64,000 bases of DNA from Halobiforma lacisalsi AJ5 (GTDB taxonomy: Archaea > Halobacteriota > Halobacteria > Halobacteriales > Natrialbaceae), in NCBI RefSeq assembly GCF_000226975.2, contig NZ_CP019285.1, forward strand, positions 2,480,001 to 2,544,000, read 5' to 3'. The position numbers and the translations under genes are program-made. The notes under the pieces are model-generated. The model did not search any database, was not told where the DNA came from, and saw nothing but the letters and a program-made list of their open reading frames with translations. Shown here in pieces: positions 34,893 through 43,804 of the stretch. Each line of letters begins with the position of its first letter. Position 1 is the first letter of the stretch.

Positions 34893-36788
34893 TTACATCT
34901 GCTCGAGCACGTCGATGCCGAGCAGGTCGAGCCCGTTCTCGAAGACCTGCGTCGTCGCCTCGGTCAGCACGAGACGCTCGTCCCGGGCCGTCTCGGCCTC
35001 CAGAACCTGGTTCTTGTGGTAGAAGGAGTTGAACACGTGGGCAAGTTCGAGGAGGTAGTGGGCAAGCGGCGCCGCGTCGTATCGCTCCTCACAGCGCTCC
35101 AGAACGATCGGGTAGCGAGCGAGTTCGTACAGCAGTTCCACGTCCGTCTCGTTGAAGTTCGACGGATCGATCTGGTCGGCAGCCGGGACGGCGTCCGCAC
35201 CGTCGAGGATGCTGTACCCTCGAGTCGCCGCGTACTGGACGTAGGGTCCCGTGTCGCCCTCGAGCGACACCGACTCGTCGATGTCGAAGGTGATGTCTCG
35301 TGCCCGCTTGGAGGCGACCATCTCGTACTTGACAGTCGCCAGCGCGATTTTGTTCGCGACCGTCTGGATCTCCCCCTCGGCGCTGCGGCCCTTCTCCTCG
35401 ACGATGTCTCGGGCGCGGTCCCGGGCACGGTCGAGCACTTCGCGAGCGGTGATGATCTGTCCCTTCCGGGTCGACATGCTGCCCTCGGGCAGGCTGATCA
35501 GGCCGTAGTCGATGTGCTTGAGCTTGATGTCGTCGTACCCCATCTTCCGGGCGGCGACGAACAGCTGCTGGAAGTACCGGTCCTGTTCGTTCGCGACGAC
35601 GTAGACGGACTGGTCCGCGTCGTACTCCTGGAGACGGTACTCGATGGTCGCCAGGTCCCGGGTGCCATACAGCGTCGAGCCGTCGGACTTGACGATATAG
35701 AACGGCTCGAAGTCGGCGTCCTCGAGGTCGTCGCTTTCCTCGAGCATCTCGCGAGCGCGGTCGAGCGAGGGGTCGACGTCCGCCGCGTTCGGGTCGCCCA
35801 CGTTCTCGTAGTCGTCCGGGTAGATCGGGATGTACACCGCTTCGCCTTCGCCGCGCATAGCGACGTCGTTCTCGAGTGCCTTCTCGATGACGACGTCGTT
35901 CCAGCCCTCGCGGGCGTAGAAGCTCTCGCCCATCCAGATGTCGAAGTCGACGCCGAGGTCGGCGTAGGTCTCCTCGAAGCGGTCGATACTCACTTCCCGG
36001 AACGTCTCCCAGAGGTCGACTGCCTGTTCGTCGTCCTGTTCGAGGCGGGCGAACCACTCCTTGCCGCTTTCGGTGTGGTACTCGCGCTCCTCCTCGACGG
36101 ACTCTTTGAAGCGGTCGGTGACGGGTTCGTTCTCCTCGAGGTCCTCGAGCATCGAGTCGCGCTGTTCGAACTGCTGGTACAACTCGAGTAGGTGCTCGAT
36201 CGGGTCCGACTCGAAGTCCGACTCGTTGCCGAACTCCGTGTACTCGTGCATCAGGTTCCCGAACTGCACCCCCCAGTCGCCGAGATGGTTGTCGCGGGTG
36301 ACGTCGTGGCCCCGCGCCTCGAGAACGTTCATGACGGCGTCGCTGAGGATCGTATTCCGCAGGTGGCCCACGTGGAGTGGCTTGGCGATGTTGGGGGAGG
36401 AAACGTCGGCGAGGATCGTATCCGATTCGGTGACCGTGCGGGTGCCGTACTCGGTCCCGTCCTCGAGGATCGCCGACAGCGTCTCGTTCGCGAGCGCCGA
36501 CCTGTCCGCGTGGTAGTTGATGTGGCCGCCCTCGACGGTGACCGTCTCGATCCCGTCCGGAAGCCCGTTCGCGCGATGGGCGTCTGCGATCGATTCCGCG
36601 ACGGCCACGGGGGGTTCGCCCGCGTCTGCCGCGATCGAGAACGAGAGTGGCGAGGAGAACTCCCCTTTTTCCTCGTCGGTGACGTCTTCGACTTCGATGT
36701 CCGAGATGTCGATTTCGTAGTCGTACCCCGCGTCCGCCGTCGCATCGCGGAGCCCCGTAATCAGATCCTGTCGAAGCTGATAAAGCAT
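34893..36788 (-). CDS. argS: Arginyl-tRNA synthetase
   Basis: ArgS charges tRNA-Arg. The 631-residue class I enzyme has an N-terminal additional domain (residues ~1-110), the HIGH-like KPLHVGHLRN motif (~135-145), ARKMGYDDIKLKHIDYG, the KMSKS-like loop as SMSTRKG (~430-440) and the anticodon-binding helical domain with DTGPYVQYAATR. The ATG at 36788 is preferred over an upstream start because a normal N-terminus begins there. It shares the strand with pyrBI, 132 bases downstream of pyrI. Lying beside an arginine-degrading cluster is notable; whether a second argS exists in the genome cannot be told. Confidence 0.96.
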   Translation of the reverse strand: MLYQLRQDLITGLRDATADAGYDYEIDISDIEVEDVTDEEKGEFSSPLSFSIAADAGEPPVAVAESIADAHRANGLPDGIETVTVEGGHINYHADRSALANETLSAILEDGTEYGTRTVTESDTILADVSSPNIAKPLHVGHLRNTILSDAVMNVLEARGHDVTRDNHLGDWGVQFGNLMHEYTEFGNESDFESDPIEHLLELYQQFEQRDSMLEDLEENEPVTDRFKESVEEEREYHTESGKEWFARLEQDDEQAVDLWETFREVSIDRFEETYADLGVDFDIWMGESFYAREGWNDVVIEKALENDVAMRGEGEAVYIPIYPDDYENVGDPNAADVDPSLDRAREMLEESDDLEDADFEPFYIVKSDGSTLYGTRDLATIEYRLQEYDADQSVYVVANEQDRYFQQLFVAARKMGYDDIKLKHIDYGLISLPEGSMSTRKGQIITAREVLDRARDRARDIVEEKGRSAEGEIQTVANKIALATVKYEMVASKRARDITFDIDESVSLEGDTGPYVQYAATRGYSILDGADAVPAADQIDPSNFNETDVELLYELARYPIVLERCEERYDAAPLAHYLLELAHVFNSFYHKNQVLEAETARDERLVLTEATTQVFENGLDLLGIDVLEQM

Positions 36789-36920
36789 TATAGGTGGTCG
36801 TTTATTCCCCAGAAATATAAGTTCCACTACGATCGTTCCGGTATTATTATTGATACTTCGACGGGGTTCCGTCCCGCGGTTCGACGGCAGAGAAACGACG
36901 GGACCGGGGTGACGGCGGCC

Positions 36921-37391
36921 TTACTCGGGATCGATCAGCGAGGGAATGTCCTCGCTGACGATTTGTTCACAGTACCGACACCGCATCCCGTCGTCCAGCA
37001 CTTCGAACCGGGAACTTACGGGTTCGTCGTTGGCGGTGATACAGTTCGGGTTCGGACAGGAGAGGACGCCTTCGACGACCTCGGGCCGGTCGACGCGGCG
37101 CTTTTCGGCGACTTCGTAGTTCCGGACGATGTTGATCGTCGCGTTCGGCGCGATCACCGAGAGGACGTCGACCTCGTCCTGGCTCAGTTCACGACCCTCG
37201 ATTTTGACGATGTCCTTGCGACCGTGGCGGTCCGACGAGACGTTCATCCCGACCGTGACCTGTTCGTCGTTCGTTCCGTCGATTCCCAGAATACCAAGCA
37301 CTTTGAGCGCCTGTCCGGCACGGATGTGGTCGATGACGGTGCCGTCCTGAATCTTGCTGACCTGAAGGTGTTGGTCGTCCTCGTTACTCAT
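36921..37391 (-). CDS. pyrI: Aspartate carbamoyltransferase regulatory chain
   Basis: PyrI binds nucleotides and holds the catalytic trimers of aspartate carbamoyltransferase together. The 156-residue protein has the allosteric domain ([40 protein letters not shown]) and the zinc domain with two Cys pairs (CPNPNC and CRYC). The start at 37391 (MSNEDDQ) overlaps the end of pyrB by 8 bases, so the two are translated together. Confidence 0.97.
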   Translation of the reverse strand: MSNEDDQHLQVSKIQDGTVIDHIRAGQALKVLGILGIDGTNDEQVTVGMNVSSDRHGRKDIVKIEGRELSQDEVDVLSVIAPNATINIVRNYEVAEKRRVDRPEVVEGVLSCPNPNCITANDEPVSSRFEVLDDGMRCRYCEQIVSEDIPSLIDPE

Positions 37392-38319
37392 CGGTCTCAC
37401 CTCCGGCGTTCGTGAGCAGCAGATCTAACAGCGCCATTCGGACGGGGACGCCGTTGTGGGCCTGTTCGAAGTAGGCCGCGTGGTCGGTATCGTCGATTTC
37501 GGGTGCGATCTCGTCGACGCGGGGAAGTGGGTGCATGATCGTCAGGTCGTCGCTGGCGTCCTCGAGGTGGTCGGGGCCGATCTGGTACTCGCCGGCGACT
37601 TGCTGGTACTCGTTTTCGTCGGGGAACCGTTCACGCTGGATGCGAGTCACGTAGAGGACGTCCAGGTCCGGCAGGATTCCCTCGAGTTCGTCGTGTTCGC
37701 GGATCTGGGTGCCGTCCTGTTCCTGATGGAGGTCGTAGACGACCTCCCGCGGAAGTTGGAGGCTCTCGGGGCTGATGAAGTGCTGGTGGACGTCGAAGTT
37801 CGTCAGCGCGTGGGCCAGCGAGTGGACCGTCCGCCCGTACTTCAGGTCCCCCATGATCCCGATCGTCAGATCCTCGAGGCCGGCGTTCTCGCGGATAGTG
37901 TAGAGGTCGAGCAGGGTTTGTGTGGGATGGTGACCGGCGCCGTCGCCGGCGTTCAACAGCGGCACGTCGACGAACTCGCTGGCCATCTGGGCTGCGCCCT
38001 GCTGGGGGTGGCGCAGCACCAGCGCGTCCGCGTAGCCCTCGATGACTCGAACCGTATCCGCCAGCGTCTCTCCCTTCTTGACGCTCGAGGAGTCGACCGA
38101 GCCCATGTCGACGACGTCGCCGCCGAGGCGTTTCATGGCGGTGTCGAAGCTCATTTTCGTGCGGGTGCTCGGTTCGAAAAAGAGGAGCCCGAGGACGGCG
38201 TCGGAGTAACGGTCGGTGAATGCCCCTGGGTCGGCATCGATCTCGGCTGCCCGGTCGAGGACGGTTTCGATGTCCGCCCGCGACAGTTGCTTGCTGGTGA
38301 CGAGGTGGTCGAGGTGCAT
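37384..38319 (-). CDS. pyrB: Aspartate carbamoyltransferase catalytic chain
   Basis: PyrB condenses carbamoyl phosphate with aspartate, the first committed step of pyrimidine synthesis. The product (311 residues) has the carbamoyl-phosphate motif in [28 protein letters not shown], the HPTQ motif in [14 protein letters not shown] and HPLPRVDEI near the end. The ATG at 38319 follows a GTG by one codon. A TATA-like stretch (ttcaagttatg on the minus strand) lies about 25 bases upstream. The gene competes with carbamate kinase for carbamoyl phosphate, and lies 5 kb from that cluster. Confidence 0.97.
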   Translation of the reverse strand: MHLDHLVTSKQLSRADIETVLDRAAEIDADPGAFTDRYSDAVLGLLFFEPSTRTKMSFDTAMKRLGGDVVDMGSVDSSSVKKGETLADTVRVIEGYADALVLRHPQQGAAQMASEFVDVPLLNAGDGAGHHPTQTLLDLYTIRENAGLEDLTIGIMGDLKYGRTVHSLAHALTNFDVHQHFISPESLQLPREVVYDLHQEQDGTQIREHDELEGILPDLDVLYVTRIQRERFPDENEYQQVAGEYQIGPDHLEDASDDLTIMHPLPRVDEIAPEIDDTDHAAYFEQAHNGVPVRMALLDLLLTNAGGETDE

Positions 38320-38390
38320 CACTCTGGGTGTCCGCTCCGCATAACTTGAATCTTCCCTTCCATCGTGAACCTGCTCGGGGGAGGTTTGCT

Positions 38391-38516
38391 ATGGATGCAC
38401 AGACCTGTATCGATACAGGTTTAAATACTAAATATCCCGTCCGGATCGAACGTTCCGGAGAAGAAACAGTGTTCGGGCTATTGGCCGAGGTCGCCGGTCG
38501 TCCCGTGGCCCGGTAG
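38391..38516 (+). CDS. Possible 41-residue protein with a Shine-Dalgarno
   Basis: From ATG 38391 a 41-residue frame reads MDAQTCIDTGLNTKYPVRIE and then RSGEETVFGLLAEVAGRPVAR. A purine-rich gggggaggt ends 5 bases before the ATG, an unusually good ribosome-binding site for this window. An 18-bp palindrome and an AT-rich block lie inside it. It may be a leader peptide, the front of a lost gene, or chance. Unrecognised. Confidence 0.28.
   Translation: MDAQTCIDTGLNTKYPVRIERSGEETVFGLLAEVAGRPVAR
38403..38420. promoter_or_regulatory. Perfect 18-bp palindrome upstream of pyrB and coaD
   Basis: acctgtatcgatacaggt reads the same on both strands and is followed at once by ttaaatac, a TATA-like sequence. 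It lies 84-101 bases upstream of the pyrB start. A dimeric regulator could bind here; this is inference. Confidence 0.5.
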
Positions 38517-38553
38517 AAACAGGGGTGATACGGCCAGAACCACTAGCGAGGGT

Positions 38554-39019
38554 ATGAAGGTCGCCGTCGCCGGCACGTTCGGACCGATCCACGACGGGCA
38601 CCGGAACCTGTTCGACCACGCGCTTCGGTTCGGGAACGACGGCGTCGTCGTTGGGCTCACCAGCGACGCTTTTGCGACCGAAACCCGGAAAGCCCCGCGA
38701 GATCCCCTCCTCCGAGCACCGTCGGGAGTCCGTTGCCGAAACGATCGCCGAACTCGACGACCGGGGTCGCACCGTCGAGATCCACGAACTCGAGAGCGAG
38801 TATGGAATCGTCGGCGACGAACCCTCGATCGACACGCTGGTCGTCTCCCCGGAAACCGCGCCGGAACTCGAAACGATCAACCGTCTGCGGCGCGAGGAGG
38901 GAGACGAACCGCTGACGGGTATCGTCGCTCCGTACGTGCTCGCCGAGAACGGCGAGCGCATCTCGTCGACGCGCGTAGTCGAAGGCGAGATCGATGAACA
39001 CGGTCGACTGCTCGAGTGA
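38554..39019 (+). pseudogene. coaD: Phosphopantetheine adenylyltransferase gene with a one-base frameshift
   Basis: The archaeal enzyme makes dephospho-CoA from phosphopantetheine and ATP. The first frame encodes MKVAVAGTFGPIHDGHRNLF...VVGLTSDAFATETRK, with the nucleotidyltransferase motif T/HxGH intact as IHDGH. The rest (REIPSSEHRRESVAETIAEL, DTLVVSPETAPELETINRL, IVAPYVLAENGERISSTRVV) lies in the +1 frame. Removing one base near 38694 (in aaagccccg) rejoins both halves into a normal ~155-residue protein. The canonical Asp of GTFDP is Gly here. Either the gene is dead, it is read by frameshifting, or the sequence has an error; the enzyme is expected to be essential unless another copy exists. 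Confidence 0.85.
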
Positions 39020-39425
39020 GTTGGGTTCGCGACGCGTGGACGCAGGTCTCCGCCCGATCGTTCGCACGTGACGCTGACTGCCAGGACTCTCGACAGCGTA
39101 TCATACTAGTCGATCGGAGGGAAGCCGTTCGGTCTGTGAGTAAGCAGGGCCGTATAAGAGCTCGGTGGACCAGTAGAATATCCGTTCCACCCCGCTCGAG
39201 AGGCTGTCGGTTCCGTATCGATCAGAATCGTGTTTCCCCGGACAAACTAAATCATGAATTATTCGAGTTATCGGCATCTGGTCGATTGGTCCAGTGAGGG
39301 TATCGACCGGGTTCCATCGCTTCACCCACATATTGGAATGAGAATAGGATAGCCGATCCGTCCACTGAACAGAACGTAGGTGGCTCGTCACATCGTATAT
39401 GCGTCGTCCCCTCGAACAGTACCGT
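39020..39425. other. Intergenic region opening the stress island
   Basis: 406 bases without a gene. It has an AT-rich patch at 39245-39275. The TATA-like cgtatatg (39394-39401) is 25-32 bases upstream of the first island Usp gene. Confidence 0.45.
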
Positions 39426-39845
39426 ATGCACGTCCTCGTTCCGATCGACGACTCCGATCCCGCTCGCGAGGCACTCGAGTACGCCTTCAGCAACGTCCCC
39501 GACGCCGAGTTCACCGCCTTGCACGTCGTCGAACCGTCGGTCGCCGCCCATCGCGGCGACGACGCGCCCTACGGCGTGGAGTTACCCGTCGCGACCGACG
39601 ACGACCGTCTCGAGGCGACCTTCGGGCCCGCGCGGTCGCTGGCGGACGAGCATGGGTGTTCGCTGACGACCGAGGTACTCGCCGGCTCCCCGGCCCGGTC
39701 TATCGTCCAGTTCGCGACGGACACGGACGTCGACCGTATCGTCATCGGCAGCCACGGCCGCACCGGGGTCAGTCGGGTCCTGCTGGGGAGCGTCGCGGAA
39801 CGGGTCGTTCGGCGCGCGCCGGTTCCGGTGACCGTCGTCAGGTAG
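39426..39845 (+). CDS. Universal stress protein, single domain
   Basis: A 139-residue Usp (MHVLVPIDDSDPAREALEYA) with intact ATP-binding pattern in GSHGRTGVSRVLLGSV. Its N-terminus closely resembles that of the Usp at 45883 (MHVLVPIDDSDPAEQALEYA), pointing to recent paralogy. The start at 39426 fits the TATA-like box at 39394; a Met nine codons upstream does not. It converges on the DUF389 gene, with 22 bases between them. Confidence 0.93.
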   Translation: MHVLVPIDDSDPAREALEYAFSNVPDAEFTALHVVEPSVAAHRGDDAPYGVELPVATDDDRLEATFGPARSLADEHGCSLTTEVLAGSPARSIVQFATDTDVDRIVIGSHGRTGVSRVLLGSVAERVVRRAPVPVTVVR

Positions 39846-39867
39846 GGGCCGAGCGGCGGAGCCACGA

Positions 39868-41226
39868 TCACCGACCGTCGCCCGCCGTGTGTACGATCAG
39901 TTTCCCGATCCAGTCTCCACTGGTATCTCGCTGACCGCGCTGTTCGCCGACGAGGTACCTGACTTCGACGACGACTGGGCCCTCGGACTCGACGATGCGC
40001 TCGTAGATCCGATCGCTGAGTTCCGGATCGGGGCCGGGATCGGGACCGCGAACCGCCACCACGACGCGATCGATCGAGCGGACCGGATAGTCGTCGTCCA
40101 GAACGACTTCGACGGATTCCTCCTCGAGGTCGGCGTGTTCAGGTTCCTCGAGCGCGTCGGCGACCGCCTCGTCGGCGGACGATTTCAACTGGGTTGCCTG
40201 GAACTCGAGCAGCGTGATTCCGGCCAGCGGCGCGGCGAGGACGAGCAACGCGACCCCGAAGACGACCCCGTAGGTGGCCGTACGCTTGCGTGTCGGCGAC
40301 ACGTCGAACAGCCCCTGCGGCCGGTAGCCGGCGACCCACAGCGTGACCAGCGCGGCGAGGTTGATCGACAGGACGTTGACGACGACGAGCACGAGCGCTC
40401 CCACGGCCGCGCCGTACATCCCCCAGGCAGCCGTGATGCCGACGGCTGCCGCCGGCGGGATCAGCGCGGCCGCGATCATCACGCCGACGATCGCTTCGGA
40501 GAAGCCCCGCGTCAGACTCAGGATACCCGCCACGCCGGCCCCGAGTGCGACCGCGATAGAGAGCAGGTTCGGCGAGACCCGCTCCTCGAGTTCGGCGACG
40601 ACGACGATGTCGACACCACCCGGTTCGAGCCCGCCGAGTCGGGCGAGCGTCGCGAGCCCGATCGATGCCAGGATCACGATGGCGACACCGAGCGTCTGGT
40701 ACCGGAACCCCGTGGATCGCAGGTCGTCGTCACCGGTGACGATGCCGACGCTGGCAGCCAGTGCGGGACCGAGCAACGGCGCGATGACCATCGACCCGAC
40801 GACGACCGCGGGCGAGTCCGCCAGCAGTCCCGCGGTCGCGACGACGGCACTGATCAGTAGCATGACGAGGTACACCGAGAGCGACGGCGTGAACTCGTCC
40901 GCCTTCGTCCGCAACACCTGTCTCGAGGTCCGGGGGCCTCTCGTTCCGCCACGGCTGTACCGCTCTAGCAGGTCATCGAACTCGCTCGAAACGACCGTCT
41001 GAGCGTCGATGACGACGACGCGACCCGCTTCGAGGCCGGCGTCGGCCAGTCGGTCGAGTACTGGTTCGACGGCACGGGTCGGGAGTGGAAGCCGAACGAC
41101 CGCCGCATCGTCGACAGCGGACGCCGTCACCTCCTCGGTGACGACGTACTCGATTCCTTCCTCGTCGAGTACGTCGAGGATGGCACGTCGACGATCGGCG
41201 GGAACGGTGATCTCGAGGTACCGCAT
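39868..41226 (-). CDS. DUF389 / TIGR00341-family membrane protein
   Basis: The 452-residue product has a hydrophilic N-terminal domain of ~130 residues (MRYLEITVPADRRRAILDVL, TRAVEPVLDRLADAG) that resembles small ligand-binding modules, then six to seven membrane helices with the DUF389 pattern (DSPAVVVGSMVIAPLLGPALA, GFSEAIVGVMIAAALIPPAAAVG) and a soluble C-terminal segment. The family is widespread but its transport or signalling role is unknown. A longer frame to 41286 is not preferred. Confidence 0.85.
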   Translation of the reverse strand: MRYLEITVPADRRRAILDVLDEEGIEYVVTEEVTASAVDDAAVVRLPLPTRAVEPVLDRLADAGLEAGRVVVIDAQTVVSSEFDDLLERYSRGGTRGPRTSRQVLRTKADEFTPSLSVYLVMLLISAVVATAGLLADSPAVVVGSMVIAPLLGPALAASVGIVTGDDDLRSTGFRYQTLGVAIVILASIGLATLARLGGLEPGGVDIVVVAELEERVSPNLLSIAVALGAGVAGILSLTRGFSEAIVGVMIAAALIPPAAAVGITAAWGMYGAAVGALVLVVVNVLSINLAALVTLWVAGYRPQGLFDVSPTRKRTATYGVVFGVALLVLAAPLAGITLLEFQATQLKSSADEAVADALEEPEHADLEEESVEVVLDDDYPVRSIDRVVVAVRGPDPGPDPELSDRIYERIVESEGPVVVEVRYLVGEQRGQRDTSGDWIGKLIVHTAGDGR

Positions 41227-41776
41227 CGAACGGGTCGACCACGGACGGCGGGATAGTTCTGGTGCCGGTCCAGGCCTGTACTGCAAGGATCAGGCTGTGC
41301 CATTCGATTCGACCCTGCAGTCGACGCCTGGAACGATACCGGGGCGGGCCATCGATGCGACGTCGTCGCCTCCATCTCCGACGACTGACGACTCGCGGGA
41401 ACCGCGTTCCCTGCCGACGTAACGGATCCCGTTCCTTTCGGCTAACCGATGATTACACCCATACTGCTGTAAATGTACAGCTACCAGCTGCACCTGTACA
41501 GCCTGCTAACCGGTCCGCCGTTCGATCCCGCCGAAACTGCACGATACAATCAATCAGCCGACCATTTCGGACGCGGTTCGAACGTTCCCGTTTCCGGAAC
41601 CCTCCCCTGCCGAACCCGGTCGGTCGACCGACGGGTCGTCAGGTTCGGACTCGAGCACCCGACGCGCGACTCCGTCCCCGTGGATCGGCGACTCCAACGG
41701 CGGATGGTTACGACGTCGAAACGCCGCGGGCGACGGAGGCGAGAACGCCGGTCCGACTCGTCGCGCCGACGGCACC
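41227..41776. other. 550-base gap with an inverted repeat
   Basis: No supported gene. At 41474-41500 tgtacag and ctgtaca form a perfect 7-bp inverted repeat 13 bases apart, and a second overlapping pair gctgta/tacagc lies at 41465-41480. The gap contains the promoter region of the DUF389 gene. Confidence 0.4.
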
Positions 41777-42196
41777 TCAGGCGGTCAACACCGGACGATC
41801 CGCCGTCCTGACGACGCGTTCCGCCACGCTGCCGATCTTCCCCGTCCGCTCGTGACTCTGGCCCTGGAACCCGATCACGACCAGGTCGGCGTCGAGTTCC
41901 TCGGCTTTCTTCCGGACCTCTTCCCAGGGCCGCCCGTGACAGACGGTGGACTCGCACTCGATCCCCACGTTGTCCGCCCGGTCCGCGAGTTCCTCGAGCA
42001 TCGCCTGGCCCTGCTCCTCGAGTCGGGTGAGGACGATCTCGGCGCTGCTCAATGCGGGTTCGCCGTACCGGTGGGTCTCGACGCAGTACAACGCATGTAC
42101 GTCGGCGTCGTACCGGTCGGCGAGCGTCAGTGCGTGTTCGACCGCGCGATTCGCCGGGTCGCTCCCGTCCGTCGGAACGAGTATCGTGTCGTACAT
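41777..42196 (-). CDS. Universal stress protein, single domain
   Basis: A 139-residue Usp starting MYDTILVPTDGSDPANRAVE. The ATP loop GFQGQSHERTGKIGSV keeps the G-x2-G-x9-G-S spacing but differs in its middle from most of the island. A Cys-containing stretch (STVCHGRPWEE) is unusual. It is paralogous to the next upstream Usp on the same strand (both end with RPVLTA). Confidence 0.92.
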   Translation of the reverse strand: MYDTILVPTDGSDPANRAVEHALTLADRYDADVHALYCVETHRYGEPALSSAEIVLTRLEEQGQAMLEELADRADNVGIECESTVCHGRPWEEVRKKAEELDADLVVIGFQGQSHERTGKIGSVAERVVRTADRPVLTA

Positions 42197-42273
42197 CGGC
42201 GTAACGGGTTCCACGTCGAAAGGCGACAAATAGCTCACACCTCGATGGCTGATATGTCCGGACACGCGACGCT

Positions 42274-42359
42274 CTCATACGGTTTGCTGTCCGTCAGTTC
42301 CGGCACAACCGCGACCCGGCAGCGGTCGTGCCGGTAAATCGGTACAGCACTCCACATCA
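42274..42359. repeat. Dispersed hairpin repeat, copy B
   Basis: Lies between two minus-strand Usp genes, and its right edge (tca at 42357-42359) is the stop codon of the Usp ending at 42357. Arms ctcatacgg...ctgtcc and aatcggtacag...; the core ccggcacaaccgc..gcggtcgtgccgg is itself an inverted repeat. Confidence 0.8.
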
Positions 42360-42761
42360 AGCGGTCAGCACCGGCCGGTCGACGTACCTGACGACACGCT
42401 CCGCGACGCTCCCGATCTCGCCACCGGATCCCAGCCCGCGGTTCCCGAGCACGATCAAATCGGCGTCGATCTCCTCCGCGAGGGCACCGATCTCCTCGTG
42501 AGGGCGACCCTGGCGGAGTTCCCGTTCCACGTCGACGGACGCTCGAGCGGCGATATCGGAGAGGATCTCGTTTCCCCGGTCCTCGAGGTCGGAGAGGACC
42601 TCGCCCGAGTCGTCTACCACCGAACCGCCGTACCGTCGGGTGTCGACCACGTACGTCGCGTGGAGGTCGGCGTCGAACGTCGATGCGAGGTCGATCGCGT
42701 GTTCGGCCGCACGGCTCCCTGGTTCGCTTCCGTCGGTCGCGACGAGGATCGTCTCGTACAT
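42357..42761 (-). CDS. Universal stress protein with shortened ATP loop
   Basis: A 134-residue Usp (MYETILVATDGSEPGSRAAE). The nucleotide loop is GNRGLGSGGEIGSV: only seven residues, instead of nine, separate the second and third Gly, so ATP binding may differ. A TATA-like sequence (aaactatatg on the minus strand, about 42789-42798) sits ~28-37 bases upstream. Its stop codon is part of repeat copy B. Confidence 0.92.
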   Translation of the reverse strand: MYETILVATDGSEPGSRAAEHAIDLASTFDADLHATYVVDTRRYGGSVVDDSGEVLSDLEDRGNEILSDIAARASVDVERELRQGRPHEEIGALAEEIDADLIVLGNRGLGSGGEIGSVAERVVRYVDRPVLTA

Positions 42762-42851
42762 GCGGTCGGTAACCACCACAGGTGGCGGCATATAGTTTAC
42801 ACCGCACACCGCGATTCCACCCGGACCCAGTCCCGATCGAATCGGGGCGGA

Positions 42852-43742
42852 CTACTCGACGACCAGTACCGGCACCTCAGCCCGCGAGACGACCCGTGCC
42901 GTCGTACTCCCCAGCAGGCGGTCGTCGGCGGCGCCGGCCGCGCGTCCTCGTGTCCCCATGACGACGAGATCGGCGCCGACGTCCGTCGCGTACTCGAGCA
43001 GTTCGTCCGCCGGGACGCCGCGACGGACGGCCGTCACCGCCTCGAGGTCGCGTTCCGCGGCCGCGGCCGCGACGGTCTCGGTCGCGTTCTCGCCCCCCTC
43101 CGAGAGCAGTCCGATGATGCTCCGGGGCGCGTCCTCGAGGTCGTAGATCGTTGCGTCGACAACGTAGACGGGCCGGATCTCGGCGTCGTACCGCTCGGCG
43201 ATCTCGAGGGCGCCGTCGGCGGCGCGCTCGGCGGCGTCGCTGCCGTCGGTCGGGACGACGACCCGCTCGAGTTCGGGATCGTCCGGGGTATCGGCCGTCA
43301 ACGGTACGGAAAGCACGGGTACGTCGCCGAGCGTGATCACGCGCTCGGTGGTACTCCCCATGCGAGCGCGTTCCTCGCCGGCTCGCGTTCGACCGTGGGT
43401 CCCCATTGCGATCAGGTCGACGTCATGTTCGTCGGCGTACGAGAGGATCGACCGGTGGGGAACACCCTCCCGAACCTCACGGGCGGTCTCGAGCCCCCGC
43501 TCTTCGGCGCGGTTCGTGACCTGAATCGTCGCGTCGCGGCCGCGGGGCTCGGAGTGGGCCGACGCAGCCTCGAGTTGGTCGGCATCGAGGTCGGCGTCGG
43601 TGGCACCGATCCCTTCGTCGACGACGTACAGGGCGTGGACGGCCGCTCCGTACGTCTCGGCCAGGTCGATCGCACGGGCGATCGTCGCCTCTGCGCCGGC
43701 GCTGCCGTCGGTCGGGACGAGCACGGTATCGACGGATATCAT
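42852..43742 (-). CDS. Tandem universal stress protein (two Usp domains)
   Basis: The 296-residue protein has Usp domain 1 (MISVDTVLVPTDGSAGAEAT, loop GTHGRTRAGEERARMGS) and domain 2 (ERVVVPTDGSDAAERAADGA, loop GTRGRAAGAADDRLLGS). In both loops eleven residues, not nine, lie between the second and third Gly. The matching insertion in both halves suggests it arose before an internal duplication. An apparent upstream extension of the frame into the next gene is Arg-rich and not coding; ATG 43742 is the start. Confidence 0.92.
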   Translation of the reverse strand: MISVDTVLVPTDGSAGAEATIARAIDLAETYGAAVHALYVVDEGIGATDADLDADQLEAASAHSEPRGRDATIQVTNRAEERGLETAREVREGVPHRSILSYADEHDVDLIAMGTHGRTRAGEERARMGSTTERVITLGDVPVLSVPLTADTPDDPELERVVVPTDGSDAAERAADGALEIAERYDAEIRPVYVVDATIYDLEDAPRSIIGLLSEGGENATETVAAAAAERDLEAVTAVRRGVPADELLEYATDVGADLVVMGTRGRAAGAADDRLLGSTTARVVSRAEVPVLVVE

Positions 43743-43804
43743 GGTCCTGTTCGAGAGTTCGAGACGAACCATCATCAAGCCACCCCGTCGGAAGAGTCCC
43801 CGCC

